Positions 29,881 to 38,536 of a stretch of DNA of 64,000 nt are shown here, one piece after another. The position numbers and the translations under genes were made by a program. This DNA comes from CAVZAB01 sp963773155. GTDB taxonomy: Bacteria; Pseudomonadota; Alphaproteobacteria; Rhizobiales; Beijerinckiaceae. Location of the stretch: positions 248,001 to 312,000 of the forward strand of contig CAVZAB010000010.1 of NCBI GenBank assembly GCA_963773155.1. Reading direction: 5' to 3'. Numbering within the stretch: position 1 is the stretch's first letter; every line of letters starts with the position of its first letter. The notes beneath the pieces were generated by a model, which made no database searches, was not told the DNA's origin, and was given only the letters and a program-made list of their open reading frames with translations.

Positions 29881-30684
29881 ATGCCTGAGCCAATTCGTAG
29901 CGAGACTTCTCTTTCTAGCATTGTAATTGTTGATGCACTTACTTTGCGACGTGCTGGCATTGCCAGCCTCCTTGCTCCCTGGGCCATGTCGGTAGGGCTG
30001 GGGCTTGATTTCTTGTCGCCCAATGACGTCTGCGTCGAAATTAACCACGGCCTAGAATGCCGGATGATAATCTTCAATCTCGGCGGCAGCTCGCTCCTCA
30101 AACCCCAAAATATTCAACCCATCAAGTTGCTAAGAGCATTCACCCCAGAAACGCCGATCGTCATTCTCAGCGATTACACAAGCGCGGATGAAGTTGCCGC
30201 AGCCCTATATTCAGGCGTTCAAGGCTTTATTCCTACAGATATGGCCCCAGAACTTGCTCTCCAAGCCTTCGCCTTCATCTTGAGCGGCGGTTCTTATTTT
30301 CCGCCGGCCGCCATGCGGGATATTCGCCCAAGGGACAATGTAGACGGTATCGCTAGTATCAGCAGCCTAAGCCACACATCGCCCAACCTTGAGCAGCGCC
30401 CTACCGATTCCCAAGTGACTACTATCGGCCTAGTGCCCGACTCGCATGGCAAGGTGCCTAGTCTGACCGATCGTCAAAGAGAGGTACTGGCGCGCGTCCG
30501 CCAGGGCGAGCCGAATAAACAGATCGCAAGAAAACTCGGTATGACTGAGGGAACAGTGAAGGTTCATGTCCGCCAGATTATGCGGAAGCTTGGGGCAACC
30601 AATCGTACCCAAGTCGCGGTCTGTGCATCGGCGGACCTTTTGTCGGGCCACAATGGGTTCGCGTATAAGAAGGCGGGCGAATAA
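29881..30684 (+). CDS. LuxR/NarL-type response regulator with atypical receiver
   Basis: Starting at ATG 29881 the protein has 267 residues; a TTG at 29821 would add 20 but is not needed. The N-terminal half resembles a receiver domain (IVIVDALTLRRAGIASLLAP; IVILSDYTSADEVAAALYSG). The phospho-acceptor Asp is replaced by Asn in MIIFNLGG (about residue 66), and the conserved Lys after VQGFIP is Thr. It therefore probably works without phosphorylation. A linker of about 60 residues leads to a canonical LuxR helix-turn-helix (SLTDRQREVLARVRQG to GTVKVHVRQIMRKLGATNRT). Its stop is one base before the next gene, so the two are co-transcribed. No histidine kinase adjoins. Confidence 0.85.
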   Translation: MPEPIRSETSLSSIVIVDALTLRRAGIASLLAPWAMSVGLGLDFLSPNDVCVEINHGLECRMIIFNLGGSSLLKPQNIQPIKLLRAFTPETPIVILSDYTSADEVAAALYSGVQGFIPTDMAPELALQAFAFILSGGSYFPPAAMRDIRPRDNVDGIASISSLSHTSPNLEQRPTDSQVTTIGLVPDSHGKVPSLTDRQREVLARVRQGEPNKQIARKLGMTEGTVKVHVRQIMRKLGATNRTQVAVCASADLLSGHNGFAYKKAGE

Positions 30685-30685
30685 G

Positions 30686-31153
30686 ATGACTGGGCAAGAC
30701 TTTGCGCTTTGGGCAACCCTCGCAGTCGCGACCTTCGTCGGTGTGGTAGGCCTTATAAGCCTATTGACAGCACAACAACATTGGAGGGCTGAACACAATC
30801 GCGCCGTATTTGATCTCTTTGACGAGCGTTACGATATCTACCAACAATTGCGTGACATCGCCAGCATGGTGAAGACTGGTCATGCCGATCGAGAAATGTT
30901 TGCCAGTGCGACTGAAGCCCTAGAGAAGGCTCAGTTCTTATTCGGCCAAGATGTTGTTTCCTATGTCAGGCAATTTGCGGAAAATGTCCGCAATCTCGAA
31001 TGCGTCGCGTCGGAGATTGGCCGGGCACAGGGAGGCGAGATCAAAGCCAATTTGGCGGAGCAAAAACGACTGAAGGAGGAAATCCACAATTTCTTCGTCG
31101 AAGGCACTTCGATGTTTTCAAGTTACATTCGATTTGACCAGAAAATCTCCTGA
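30686..31153 (+). CDS. Membrane-anchored hypothetical protein, partner of the LuxR regulator
   Basis: ATG 30686 follows the regulator stop by one base and implies translational coupling. The 155-residue protein has one N-terminal transmembrane helix (about residues 8-28, WATLAVATFVGVVGLISLL). A charged, helical cytosolic part follows (HNRAVFDLFDERYDIYQQLR, LAEQKRLKEEIHNFF), probably a coiled-coil-forming domain. A layout of one anchor plus a helical FDLFDERYDIY segment occurs in many uncharacterised bacterial proteins. A role in sensing or tethering for the atypical regulator is an inference from operon structure alone. Confidence 0.7.
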   Translation: MTGQDFALWATLAVATFVGVVGLISLLTAQQHWRAEHNRAVFDLFDERYDIYQQLRDIASMVKTGHADREMFASATEALEKAQFLFGQDVVSYVRQFAENVRNLECVASEIGRAQGGEIKANLAEQKRLKEEIHNFFVEGTSMFSSYIRFDQKIS

Positions 31154-31245
31154 CCATTGCTCAGACAAATACCTGTCACGCCTCCTCAAAACACTTTTGG
31201 AGCTATGCAATCACGCGACCCTTTCGAACTCTCCTCTGGAAAACT

Positions 31246-32523
31246 CTATTGACTGCCAAGCAATAGTGCAAGCTGATCCGCGGCCTCGGCCGAGCCAAGC
31301 TGAGCGGCTTTCTTGTACCACCAAATCGCAACAGGAATATCGGCAGCATTAACGTCCCCACCAAGAGTCTTCAAAGTTGTTGGATCATAGCTCTTTCCCA
31401 TCGCAAAGGTTGCATCGGTATCACACGCCGCGGCCGCCCGCCTAAAGGCGACCCGCGCCGTCGCAATATCGCCCCTTGCAATAAACTTCCAACCCGTCCG
31501 TAGGAGAACGGCCAATTGCACCGAAGTCAACCGATCATGACCCACGCGATGGGCGACACAGTCCGAGAGCCCATCTCCGCTTGACGGATCCGACGTCATA
31601 GTCGACCTCGACGCCGACGAGCTGCCCCACGACACAAAGGACGGTTCTTCTGGTCTAATGTTTGCCGCGCCACGATTTTGCAAGCCCACAGACGAAATTC
31701 CTGCAACGGCGACATCAACCTGCGCACTTGCCCCAGCCCACCCCGTGGAACTTGTTGAGTTTTCAGCGGGGGTGCTGGATTGATAGCGACGACGAATTGA
31801 ATCCGCGGTGTCAAAAGCGGTCCCACTCGGGCCAGAATTATTGATCGCCACAGACTCACCAGTTGCATCTGAATTTTCCGATGCCGTCTCGGTCACTTCC
31901 TGCCTGACCGGTGGATCGCTGGCACTCCACGCTTTGACCGATAGGCCCCGCAAAGCCCAATGGACGTTGCGCTCCTGCCCCTGTGAAAGTGCCAGTGCCG
32001 TTACAAGGCAGATAAAGATGACCCGCGAGGGAGTCTGTAGGCTTTGCCGACGAACCAAGGTCAAAAATAGCAATGGCTCCTTAATAACTATGCGGAAATC
32101 TCTAAGTGCGCCGGACAAACACTTTGCCGGCTCACGCCACTCTCTCGCCCTGCCCAAGGCGCCGCTGCAGTCGCTCCTCCCGGTGCTCTCCCGCCAGTTC
32201 CCGGTCGACCGATGGAGGTACTGCACTGCACGAATCCGAAGATCCGTGAACACCTGCTTAGAGCTTTCGAGCCAGGCCAAAAACTGAATGGCCTCCTCTG
32301 TCACAAACCACTTTGCCGTCACCGCAGCCTTCGAGCAACAATAGGAGTCGAAGTCGCGCCCCTTAGTCCTGTCGACGGATTGCATCACTTCTGTATGAAT
32401 CAATGTCAGCGAGGCACGCTCATTTTTGTCGAGCCTTCTTAACGTTGCTCTTATGTGAAGGCGTCGAAATCGCCTTTCTGTGGTGCGCAATTTCCTGTTC
32501 TCTCGACGCATGGCTCGACTCAT
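31246..32523 (-). CDS. Sel1-repeat hypothetical protein, start uncertain
   Basis: The C-terminal 90 residues are helical repeats. ARVAFRRAAAACDTDATFAM is followed by IPVAIWWYKKAAQLGSAEAA, the latter a Sel1/TPR-like unit. Before it lies a long Ser/Thr/Ala-rich low-complexity region, and before that a hydrophobic segment RVIFICLVTALALS that could be a signal anchor. The frame is open to an ATG at 32523, but that start lacks a ribosome site and its first 150 residues look non-family-like. AAGGAG at 32077-32082 followed by in-frame TTG codons at 32073 and 32064 would instead place the anchor at the N-terminus, which I favour. It follows the type I secretion adaptor by about 40 bases (500 with the later start) on the same strand and may be co-expressed. 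Confidence 0.55.
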   Translation of the reverse strand: MSRAMRRENRKLRTTERRFRRLHIRATLRRLDKNERASLTLIHTEVMQSVDRTKGRDFDSYCCSKAAVTAKWFVTEEAIQFLAWLESSKQVFTDLRIRAVQYLHRSTGNWRESTGRSDCSGALGRAREWREPAKCLSGALRDFRIVIKEPLLFLTLVRRQSLQTPSRVIFICLVTALALSQGQERNVHWALRGLSVKAWSASDPPVRQEVTETASENSDATGESVAINNSGPSGTAFDTADSIRRRYQSSTPAENSTSSTGWAGASAQVDVAVAGISSVGLQNRGAANIRPEEPSFVSWGSSSASRSTMTSDPSSGDGLSDCVAHRVGHDRLTSVQLAVLLRTGWKFIARGDIATARVAFRRAAAACDTDATFAMGKSYDPTTLKTLGGDVNAADIPVAIWWYKKAAQLGSAEAADQLALLLGSQ

Positions 32524-32562
32524 ATAACTGCCAAATTAACCTCAAATTCCCTTTTTGTTGCG

Positions 32563-33924
32563 TCAGGTCTCGTGGAAGCTTCGAGAGAACGCGTCAAGAA
32601 AGGGTTTGAATAGATAGTGAATGAACGTCCTGTGTTCGGTTGTTATAAGTACGTCTGCCGGCATTCCAGGAATCAGGTTGACATGGGGCGCCACTTCTCT
32701 GAGCATCCGCCTATCCACGCTGACGCGTACGAGATAATAAGGCTCTTTCGTACCTTGATCGATCAGCCGGTCCGCAGACACGGATTCCACTATACCGAAG
32801 ATCCTAGGCGTATCCCGGCTCGAATATGCCGCTAGCCGGATAGTAGCCGGCAAGCCCTTGTGCACTGCCTTAACGTCAAGCGGCATAACCCTGGCATCGA
32901 TGACAAGCGCGTCGTCGGAGGGTACGATCTCAAGAATAGTTTCACCCTTTTGCACCACGCCGCCGATTGTACGGAATTTCAAATTGATTACGCTGCCGCT
33001 GACAGGCGCCGTGACGACGGTCCGCCTCAACACGTCCTCACTGGCACGGAGTTTCTCCAGGACGATCATAAGTTCCGCTCTGACTTTCTCGTCCTCATTA
33101 GCGATTTGATCGGCACGCTCTGCATCATCGGCAATGAGCCGCATCTCCGTTTCGCCGATCTGTTGTCTGGCGCCGGCCATTGCCGCAAGAAGCTCGCCTC
33201 GCTTTCCGATAATCTCCGAATCGAGTCGCCGTAGACGCAACGCCTCTGGCTTTGACACCAGTCCCTTCTCCACGAGCGCATTCTTTGCCTGTAGCTCTTC
33301 TTCCACGTAGCCGACTTGCTGGGTGGCACTCTGCACCTGCGCGTCGATCCCCTTAATCTGTTCGGTTAATTGTTCAATCTTCTGGCGAAGCACATTCTTC
33401 CTGGTCACGCGACTCGTACGGCGGGTGTCAAACAATTGCTTCTGAGTACCGAGGATTGTTGTTAGCCGCGGTTCACCCAACGCCAGCTCGGAAGGCCACT
33501 CGATGTGGGAGCGATCTTCACGTTCAGCGTCGAGTCGCGCCTGTTTGGCCAATAGCGTCCACTTCTGCTCACGCAGTGACTCGTATGTCGCACTCTCTTG
33601 AACACTCTCAAGCAGGGCAAGCGGCTCGCCGGCGGCTACGACGTCGCCCTCTCTGACGTATAGGGCCGATATGATTCCGCCTTCCAAATGCTGAACCGCG
33701 CGTTTGCTTCCGTCCGGATTAACAATCCCAGGCGCCATCGCGCCGCCAGCTAGCGGCACGAAATAGCCAAAGCCAAAAAAAACCGCGACAAACCCGGCAA
33801 TCAGCCCGAACCCTATGCGAATCGGGCCTGCTACGCGTTGGCGTAGGCTGCCCGGCTCATTGCGTTCTTCGCTTGCCCGAGGCAAGCGGAAGGCCGAGGA
33901 AAAGGAATATGCACGGTAATTCAT
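32563..33924 (-). CDS. prsE: Type I secretion membrane-fusion (HlyD-family) adaptor
   Basis: This 453-residue protein has a short cytosolic N-terminus and one transmembrane helix (about 37-57, IGFGLIAGFVAVFFGFGYFV). The first half of the lipoyl motif is GGIISALYVREGDVVAAGEP. A long coiled-coil hairpin follows (150-290), then the second lipoyl half (TVVTAPVSGSVINLKFRTIG) and a beta-barrel end with LIPGMPADVLITTEHRTFIH. This is the standard PrsE/LapC/HlyD layout and length. It spans the periplasm between the ABC exporter and an outer-membrane TolC-type channel, which is not in this window. Its ATG overlaps the exporter stop by four bases (ATGA), showing coupled translation. Confidence 0.92.
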   Translation of the reverse strand: MNYRAYSFSSAFRLPRASEERNEPGSLRQRVAGPIRIGFGLIAGFVAVFFGFGYFVPLAGGAMAPGIVNPDGSKRAVQHLEGGIISALYVREGDVVAAGEPLALLESVQESATYESLREQKWTLLAKQARLDAEREDRSHIEWPSELALGEPRLTTILGTQKQLFDTRRTSRVTRKNVLRQKIEQLTEQIKGIDAQVQSATQQVGYVEEELQAKNALVEKGLVSKPEALRLRRLDSEIIGKRGELLAAMAGARQQIGETEMRLIADDAERADQIANEDEKVRAELMIVLEKLRASEDVLRRTVVTAPVSGSVINLKFRTIGGVVQKGETILEIVPSDDALVIDARVMPLDVKAVHKGLPATIRLAAYSSRDTPRIFGIVESVSADRLIDQGTKEPYYLVRVSVDRRMLREVAPHVNLIPGMPADVLITTEHRTFIHYLFKPFLDAFSRSFHET

Positions 33925-35729
33925 TGAGGACCATCCGCATCGGTGTTGGCCACAGCAGCGGCGAGAGAACCCTTTGTGCTTGCCTTCGATAAGTCGGATC
34001 CGGCCGCTTCCTGGACCCTCCGTATAGGCCCCTCATTCAACGATTGAAGGACCTTCTCTCTCTCGCCGAACATAACAACACAGCCCTCCTTCAATACTAA
34101 CACTCGGTCAGCCTGAGCGAGGGTGGAGCGACGATGTCCGACAATAATGAGTGCGGCGCCGCCAGCCTTCAGGCTAAGCAAAGCGTCGGTTAGAGCGATC
34201 TCGCCCGCCTGGTCAAGATTTGCATTGGGTTCGTCGAGAACAATAATCCTTGGATGGCGAAAGACGGCGCGGGCAAACCCAATTCTTTGCCGTTGCCCAC
34301 CTGAAAGCCTGATTCCGCCATCACCAATCCGCGTGTCATAACCCTGCGAAAGCAATTGAATCATTGCATGAGCGTTGGCGACCTTTGCGGCCTCCAGAAC
34401 CTCCTCATCGTCAACGTCTTGCATTCTTGCGATGTTCTCTCGAACCGAACCAGAAAACACCTCGACGTCTTGAGGCAAGAAGCCAGTCTCACGACCAAGC
34501 TGCGCGGGATCCCAATGGTGAAGCTGTGAACCATCCAGTCGGATCTCCCCAACTGTCGGCGTATCGAGCCCCACCAGAAGCCGACACAGTGTGCTCTTGC
34601 CAGCACCAGATGGACCAATGATCGCCACCGCCTCTCCGGGGTCAACCGAGAAGGTGACTTTGTTGAGGATGAGCTGCCCGTTGTTTGGCGCAAGATAGGT
34701 GACGTCACGCACAGTGAGGCGACCGCTTGGAGCCGGAAGTCTTGTCCTGCGTGGTTCAGGTGGAAACTCGTTGATCATCTTCCTCAATCGGTCATAGGCA
34801 AATCGAGCGTTCATGAAATTTCGCCAGGCAGAGAGAACGAGCTCCACCGGTGCCAAAGCTCTGCCCAGAAGAATTGACGCCGCAATCATCGCGCCCGAAG
34901 TCAATTCGGCCCTAAGGACGAGCCATGCACCGACTCCCAGTATCGCCACCTGTACAAACGCTCTCGAGAATTTCGTGGCCGCAATGACTGCCCCTCCAGC
35001 GTCGCCCGCGGCTTTCAATTCTTCACCGACATTCGTGTTTACGGCCGACCACCGCCCAATCAACGTTGGCAGCATGCCCATTGCGCGGACAACCTCAGCA
35101 TTCCGTACCAGAGCGTCGGCGAGTTGAAACGATTCAAGCTGGGCATCGTTAGCGTTCCGCGTTGCCTTTCGTGTCGACATTTCGTTGGCTATGCTAAGTA
35201 GAAACAAGACCGTTGCAGAGCATATGGCAACCAGTCCAAGGAAGGGATGGAGCATCCAGATAAGCCCGATGAATAGCGGCACCCAAGGGGAGTCAAAAAA
35301 CGCGGTGAGCCCCTGCGTACCGACAAATCCCTGAATATGACTGATATCGCGCAGTGGCTGCGCCCCGGTCGACTCACCTTGAAGTTTGGCCCGAATGCAA
35401 CAGTCCAAATAGATCGGCCCGAGGCATTCATTGAGCCAACAACCTATCCTGATCGTCACGGCCGTTCTAAGCGCGTCAAGCGCACACATCACAGCCAGGG
35501 CAACGGCAACGATTATCGTGATCATTACCAATGTTTCGACGTGACCCGTTGTCAGCACCCGGTCGTAGACCTGAAGCATATATATCGGCGAGGCAAGCAT
35601 AAGAAGGTTTATGGCCAGGCTAAATGCCGCGCAGGCAACAAAAGCCGACCGACATTTCATCAGGAGCCGCTGGAGTTCGCTATTCTGACTCTTGCGGCGT
35701 TCGCTCTCATCGGGCCGCAGTTTCGCCAT
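33921..35729 (-). CDS. prsD: Type I secretion ABC permease/ATPase
   Basis: This 602-residue PrsD-type exporter is complete. An N-terminal transmembrane domain of about six helices (SLAINLLMLASPIYMLQVYD begins the core) is followed by the nucleotide-binding domain. Walker A is GPSGAGKST, the Q-loop is ETGFLPQDVEVF, the signature is RLSGGQRQRIGFAR and Walker B is IIVLDEPNANLD. A switch His lies in IIVGHR. No N-terminal C39 peptidase domain is present, so substrates are not of the Gly-Gly leader type. AAGGGAA precedes ATG 35729. It is coupled to the adaptor downstream. A hairpin lies just upstream, followed by three small genes on the same strand that may be its substrates. Confidence 0.93.
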   Translation of the reverse strand: MAKLRPDESERRKSQNSELQRLLMKCRSAFVACAAFSLAINLLMLASPIYMLQVYDRVLTTGHVETLVMITIIVAVALAVMCALDALRTAVTIRIGCWLNECLGPIYLDCCIRAKLQGESTGAQPLRDISHIQGFVGTQGLTAFFDSPWVPLFIGLIWMLHPFLGLVAICSATVLFLLSIANEMSTRKATRNANDAQLESFQLADALVRNAEVVRAMGMLPTLIGRWSAVNTNVGEELKAAGDAGGAVIAATKFSRAFVQVAILGVGAWLVLRAELTSGAMIAASILLGRALAPVELVLSAWRNFMNARFAYDRLRKMINEFPPEPRRTRLPAPSGRLTVRDVTYLAPNNGQLILNKVTFSVDPGEAVAIIGPSGAGKSTLCRLLVGLDTPTVGEIRLDGSQLHHWDPAQLGRETGFLPQDVEVFSGSVRENIARMQDVDDEEVLEAAKVANAHAMIQLLSQGYDTRIGDGGIRLSGGQRQRIGFARAVFRHPRIIVLDEPNANLDQAGEIALTDALLSLKAGGAALIIVGHRRSTLAQADRVLVLKEGCVVMFGEREKVLQSLNEGPIRRVQEAAGSDLSKASTKGSLAAAVANTDADGPQ

Positions 35730-35773
35730 TTAAGGGTTCCCTTTCTCGCCCTTTTATGGCGCTTTAACAGATT

Positions 35774-36106
35774 TCATCTTTGGACTCGACCAACCGACAG
35801 CGGCCGGTAAGCCGCTGTCGGTCGACGCCAAGCGATCGCGTTTACGTGAGGATATGATACTCGTATCCGTTGGTTGCCGACAGGGACTTCAGAAGCTGCA
35901 CTCGATCCATGTCCCTGAAACGCATGTGTTTCGGTCAACGTCTCGCTTATCGTATTTGGACCAAATGCATCGGCTGTCGCATTGGCCATGCCCGTATTGC
36001 CATGGACATAGGCTTGGACATCGATGCTCTTGTCGATTTGCGCTTTTTCATAAATGTCGACCAATTTGGTGAAATCCAGACTTGTTCCCGTATTTCCGTC
36101 AATCAT
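35774..36106 (-). CDS. Small Gly/Asn/Thr-rich protein, candidate type I secretion substrate
   Basis: ATG 36106 is chosen because a GTGGAG site lies seven bases upstream; the frame is open 27 codons further. The protein of about 110 residues has no signal peptide. It begins MIDGNTGTSLDFTKLVDIYE and carries ATADAFGPNTISETLTETHA, whose A-x-A-x-GPN core recurs in the ORF at 36.9-37.6 kb. Near base 35870 the alternative frame gives a compact end (SATNGYEYHILT, then stop), so a late indel may have changed the C-terminus. It sits directly upstream of the exporter genes on the same strand. A role as exporter substrate is inferred from context only. Confidence 0.45.
   Translation of the reverse strand: MIDGNTGTSLDFTKLVDIYEKAQIDKSIDVQAYVHGNTGMANATADAFGPNTISETLTETHAFQGHGSSAASEVPVGNQRIRVSYPHVNAIAWRRPTAAYRPLSVGRVQR
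35793..35822. terminator. Perfect 11-bp hairpin between candidate substrates and exporter
   Basis: ACCGACAGCGG at 35793-35803 pairs perfectly with CCGCTGTCGGT at 35812-35822 around an eight-base loop. On the minus strand, the transcribed one, it lies between the small ORF ending near 35774 and the exporter start at 35729. No T-run follows, so it is more likely an attenuating or RNA-protecting structure than a full Rho-independent terminator. Confidence 0.6.
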
Positions 36107-36291
36107 GACTACACTCCACTCCAGGCCGTTGAAGAAATGCGACCGCAGAACATATTGCGGGCATTGCGGGCGGACGGCTATCGCCAACGCAATTGCTTAA
36201 AGCCGAACCAGACTGTTCGAGAAATACCGCTTTTCCCGTTGTCCGGGCGTTTCTTCCCGAGCTTCCGAGCACTCCTGGTTCGAACATTCTC

Positions 36292-36702
36292 TTACGCGAT
36301 ATGGCCGTAACTGGGGTCAGCGAGCGTAGAGAAGGCATCGTTGGGGCTCAACGGCAGCGGGTCCAAATATGTGGCGCTTGCGAATGTCACCGAATCCGCA
36401 CCGGAGAATGCCGACGGACCGAAGGACAGATCGCCCGACATTGTTCCGGTTTGTGAGGTGGAAATGTCTCCGCCTCCCATCGTCGCGTGAGTCTGTGCGA
36501 AAGCATGCGGTGTCGAAGCGCCATTTGTCTGAGCTTCTGCCGTCGAACCCGCGACCCCGCCTGCCATGCCTCCGCCTAGAAATGTGTCGCTTGTGCCGTT
36601 TGCATCACTTACCAGCCCTGCGCCGTATGCGCTGCCTCCTGCGGCAGCATAGTGCGCAGAGCTGTGATTTGACGCGGGCGATGGTCTTAGCAATTCTGTC
36701 AC
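36292..36702 (-). CDS. Ala/Gly/Ser/Thr-rich low-complexity protein, candidate type I secretion substrate
   Basis: GTG 36702, preceded by GAGGTA, is the likeliest start; the frame is open back to 36786 without a site. The roughly 136 residues are strongly Ala/Gly/Ser/Thr-rich: GGSAYGAGLVSDANGTSD, GGGMAGGVAGSTAEAQTNG, GGGDISTSQTGTMSG and LSFGPSAFSGADSV. There are no cysteines, no signal peptide and few charges. Such composition is common in non-classical secreted and adhesin-like substrates. Same strand and block as the exporter. No family recognised. Confidence 0.5.
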   Translation of the reverse strand: MTELLRPSPASNHSSAHYAAAGGSAYGAGLVSDANGTSDTFLGGGMAGGVAGSTAEAQTNGASTPHAFAQTHATMGGGDISTSQTGTMSGDLSFGPSAFSGADSVTFASATYLDPLPLSPNDAFSTLADPSYGHIA

Positions 36703-36914
36703 GGCTACCTCTGCTCTGTGGAATGCGGGAGGCTTTCTCAACCATAGATTCTTACTGGGCAAACACCAATCGCGCAGATGGCGCATACGCCTTCTTGGGA
36801 GGTTCAGTCGAATGGTTCCGATTGGTTTTTGTTACGAGGTACGAAAATGGTACAAAGTGTTTGGAGGTGTGTCTTCAGGCTACGATCGATGCGCAACGGC
36901 GCAGCTGCTGCAAC

Positions 36915-37632
36915 TTAGACGGTTACAATCGATAAGCCTGACACAAAGGAGAAATGATCTTCGATGAATAATTCGTGTGTGCCAGTGAGGGCCAGGCTGT
37001 TGGGGCCGTATGCGTGGGCATCGGACTCCATTTCGGTCACGGTGCTGGTTGAGTTCGCAACAAAGCTGTCCGCGCCAAGGCCCATTTTGGCAAAAATTGC
37101 AGGGGTCCAAATCATTGCTGGTGGCGTGAAGTGTCCCTGGGAATTCAATTGCCACATATTCCACTGTCGTTGCTTGCCAATTTAGCTCGCCGTCTTGGCC
37201 ACTTTCAATGATAGTTTTCTCGCAAACAACGTCCGCACCCGTGACAACGATCTTGACATCGGCAAATTGGTGCGGTTCCACCTCGTTCGAGTCAGTAGAG
37301 GCCGCATAGAAGGTGGCCTCACCATAGGCGATGACAAAACTACCCATATCCTTGATCGTGTTCGTTATGTGACCTTCCGCAACGCTGTTTGGACCGGTGG
37401 CGGCGGCTGTCCCCGCGAGCGCGACCGATAAATGGTCCGGTTCTGAGTGACCGATCTTTGGACTATTGGCCGTTCCGTCGAAAGAAACGCGGGTCACTCG
37501 AGTGTCGGCGCCGTCGCCAATTCCAACATACGGGTTATGGTTGACCACGGCTTGGTTCATCGGCAGGTGCATTTCAGTTTGAAACTCTGGCGGCAACGAT
37601 AGTAATGGTTCGCGTCGGCTGATAGTTCTCAT
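36915..37632 (-). CDS. Candidate type I secretion substrate with repeated GPNS motif, one frameshift
   Basis: From ATG 37632 the frame contains MNQAVVNHNPYVGIGDGADT, then SVALAGTAAATGPNSVAEGH and FVIAYGEATFYAASTDSNEV. A Cys/Arg-rich, implausible end follows. The neighbouring frame after about base 37130 (a CCC run) gives IWTPAIFAKMGLGADSFVA and ESDAHAYGPNSLALTGTHEL, stopping at 36915. Joining them yields about 240 residues with two A-x-GPNS-x-A repeats spaced by beta-rich segments. The same motif occurs in the ORF at 35.8-36.1 kb. No signal peptide. With the downstream exporter and adaptor this suggests a small family of exported repeat proteins; not recognised from any described family. Confidence 0.5.
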
Positions 37633-38207
37633 AGGCGTAAAGGCGCCGCTAAAGCGGCATACATTCTATATCGTTAGTGGCATATCGCTTTCGACCCCTC
37701 GGCATCGCAGCGTATTGCGCGACCTCAGGCTTTATCTTGTGTCCAGTCCGCCTCAATGTTGCCATCGTCTTCTTGTCAATCTTTGGTTTCAATTTTTTTT
37801 GATGCTGCGCTGATATGAGAGCGACGCGGCGTGATCGGTGTAAACGGCAGGCCCGCAAAGCGGAGTGAACCAAGGCGCTAACGCGCTGTTGAGAGTTTTG
37901 TTGAGATTCCTTTCTGATCTTTGGTGCTTGTCTGGCCGCTTAGTGACGCCGTAGACCCAGCCGGCATGCCAAGTCCTGCATGTCTTCTGAGCGCGCCACG
38001 CCACATGATATTTGGGTCGGAGCAGGACATCGGTACCATAAATTTCTTTGAAACGTGGCGGCTCTTATTGCCTGAGGAATCGTTATGGCGCCCGAAAAAT
38101 GAATGCTAAGGCGTTCGTTGAATCGGGCTGGTGTTATTCTCGCGTAGAGAGGCCAGCCTTTGCGGTTGCCTAGCCCTGATGACGCCGACGCCAAGCACAA
38201 GCCTACG
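37633..38207. other. Intergenic, nothing recognised
   Basis: About 575 bases upstream of the candidate substrate block. It contains a T8 run near 37793-37800 and otherwise no start-preceded frame or known motif. It probably carries the promoter of the block. Confidence 0.4.
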
Positions 38208-38474
38208 TCACGTGGCGGCTGGAAATTCGTTGGTGGATCGACGACTGCCAGGCGGACTATGATCGTGTGCTCGATGCAACGACCAAGCTGGCGCCGTGCG
38301 GGTCGGGGCGGATTGGGCGACGAGCTCGCCGCCCCGACAGGCGTGATCGGCATTGCCGAGATCGTCCATGACGACAATGATGTTGGGCCGCAGCAGGTCG
38401 GCAAGCGCCCGCCTTGCCCGACGCAGCCACAGAGAGACAGACCGAATGGGACCTGCAAGGGCTCCACCATCCAT
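38208..38474 (-). mobile_element. Possible IS630-family transposase fragment
   Basis: The minus-strand frame includes ALADLLRPNIIVVMDDLGNA, resembling the LRPGDIVVMDNLGSHK block that carries the second catalytic Asp of IS630 transposases. The flanking residues are not conserved and no ends are visible. It lies next to other IS debris. Confidence 0.35.
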
Positions 38475-38536
38475 TTCTTACTCCGCTGCTGTTTATCAGC
38501 CTGTTCTGTCGGCAAGAAGGCAGACGCTCAGAGGGC

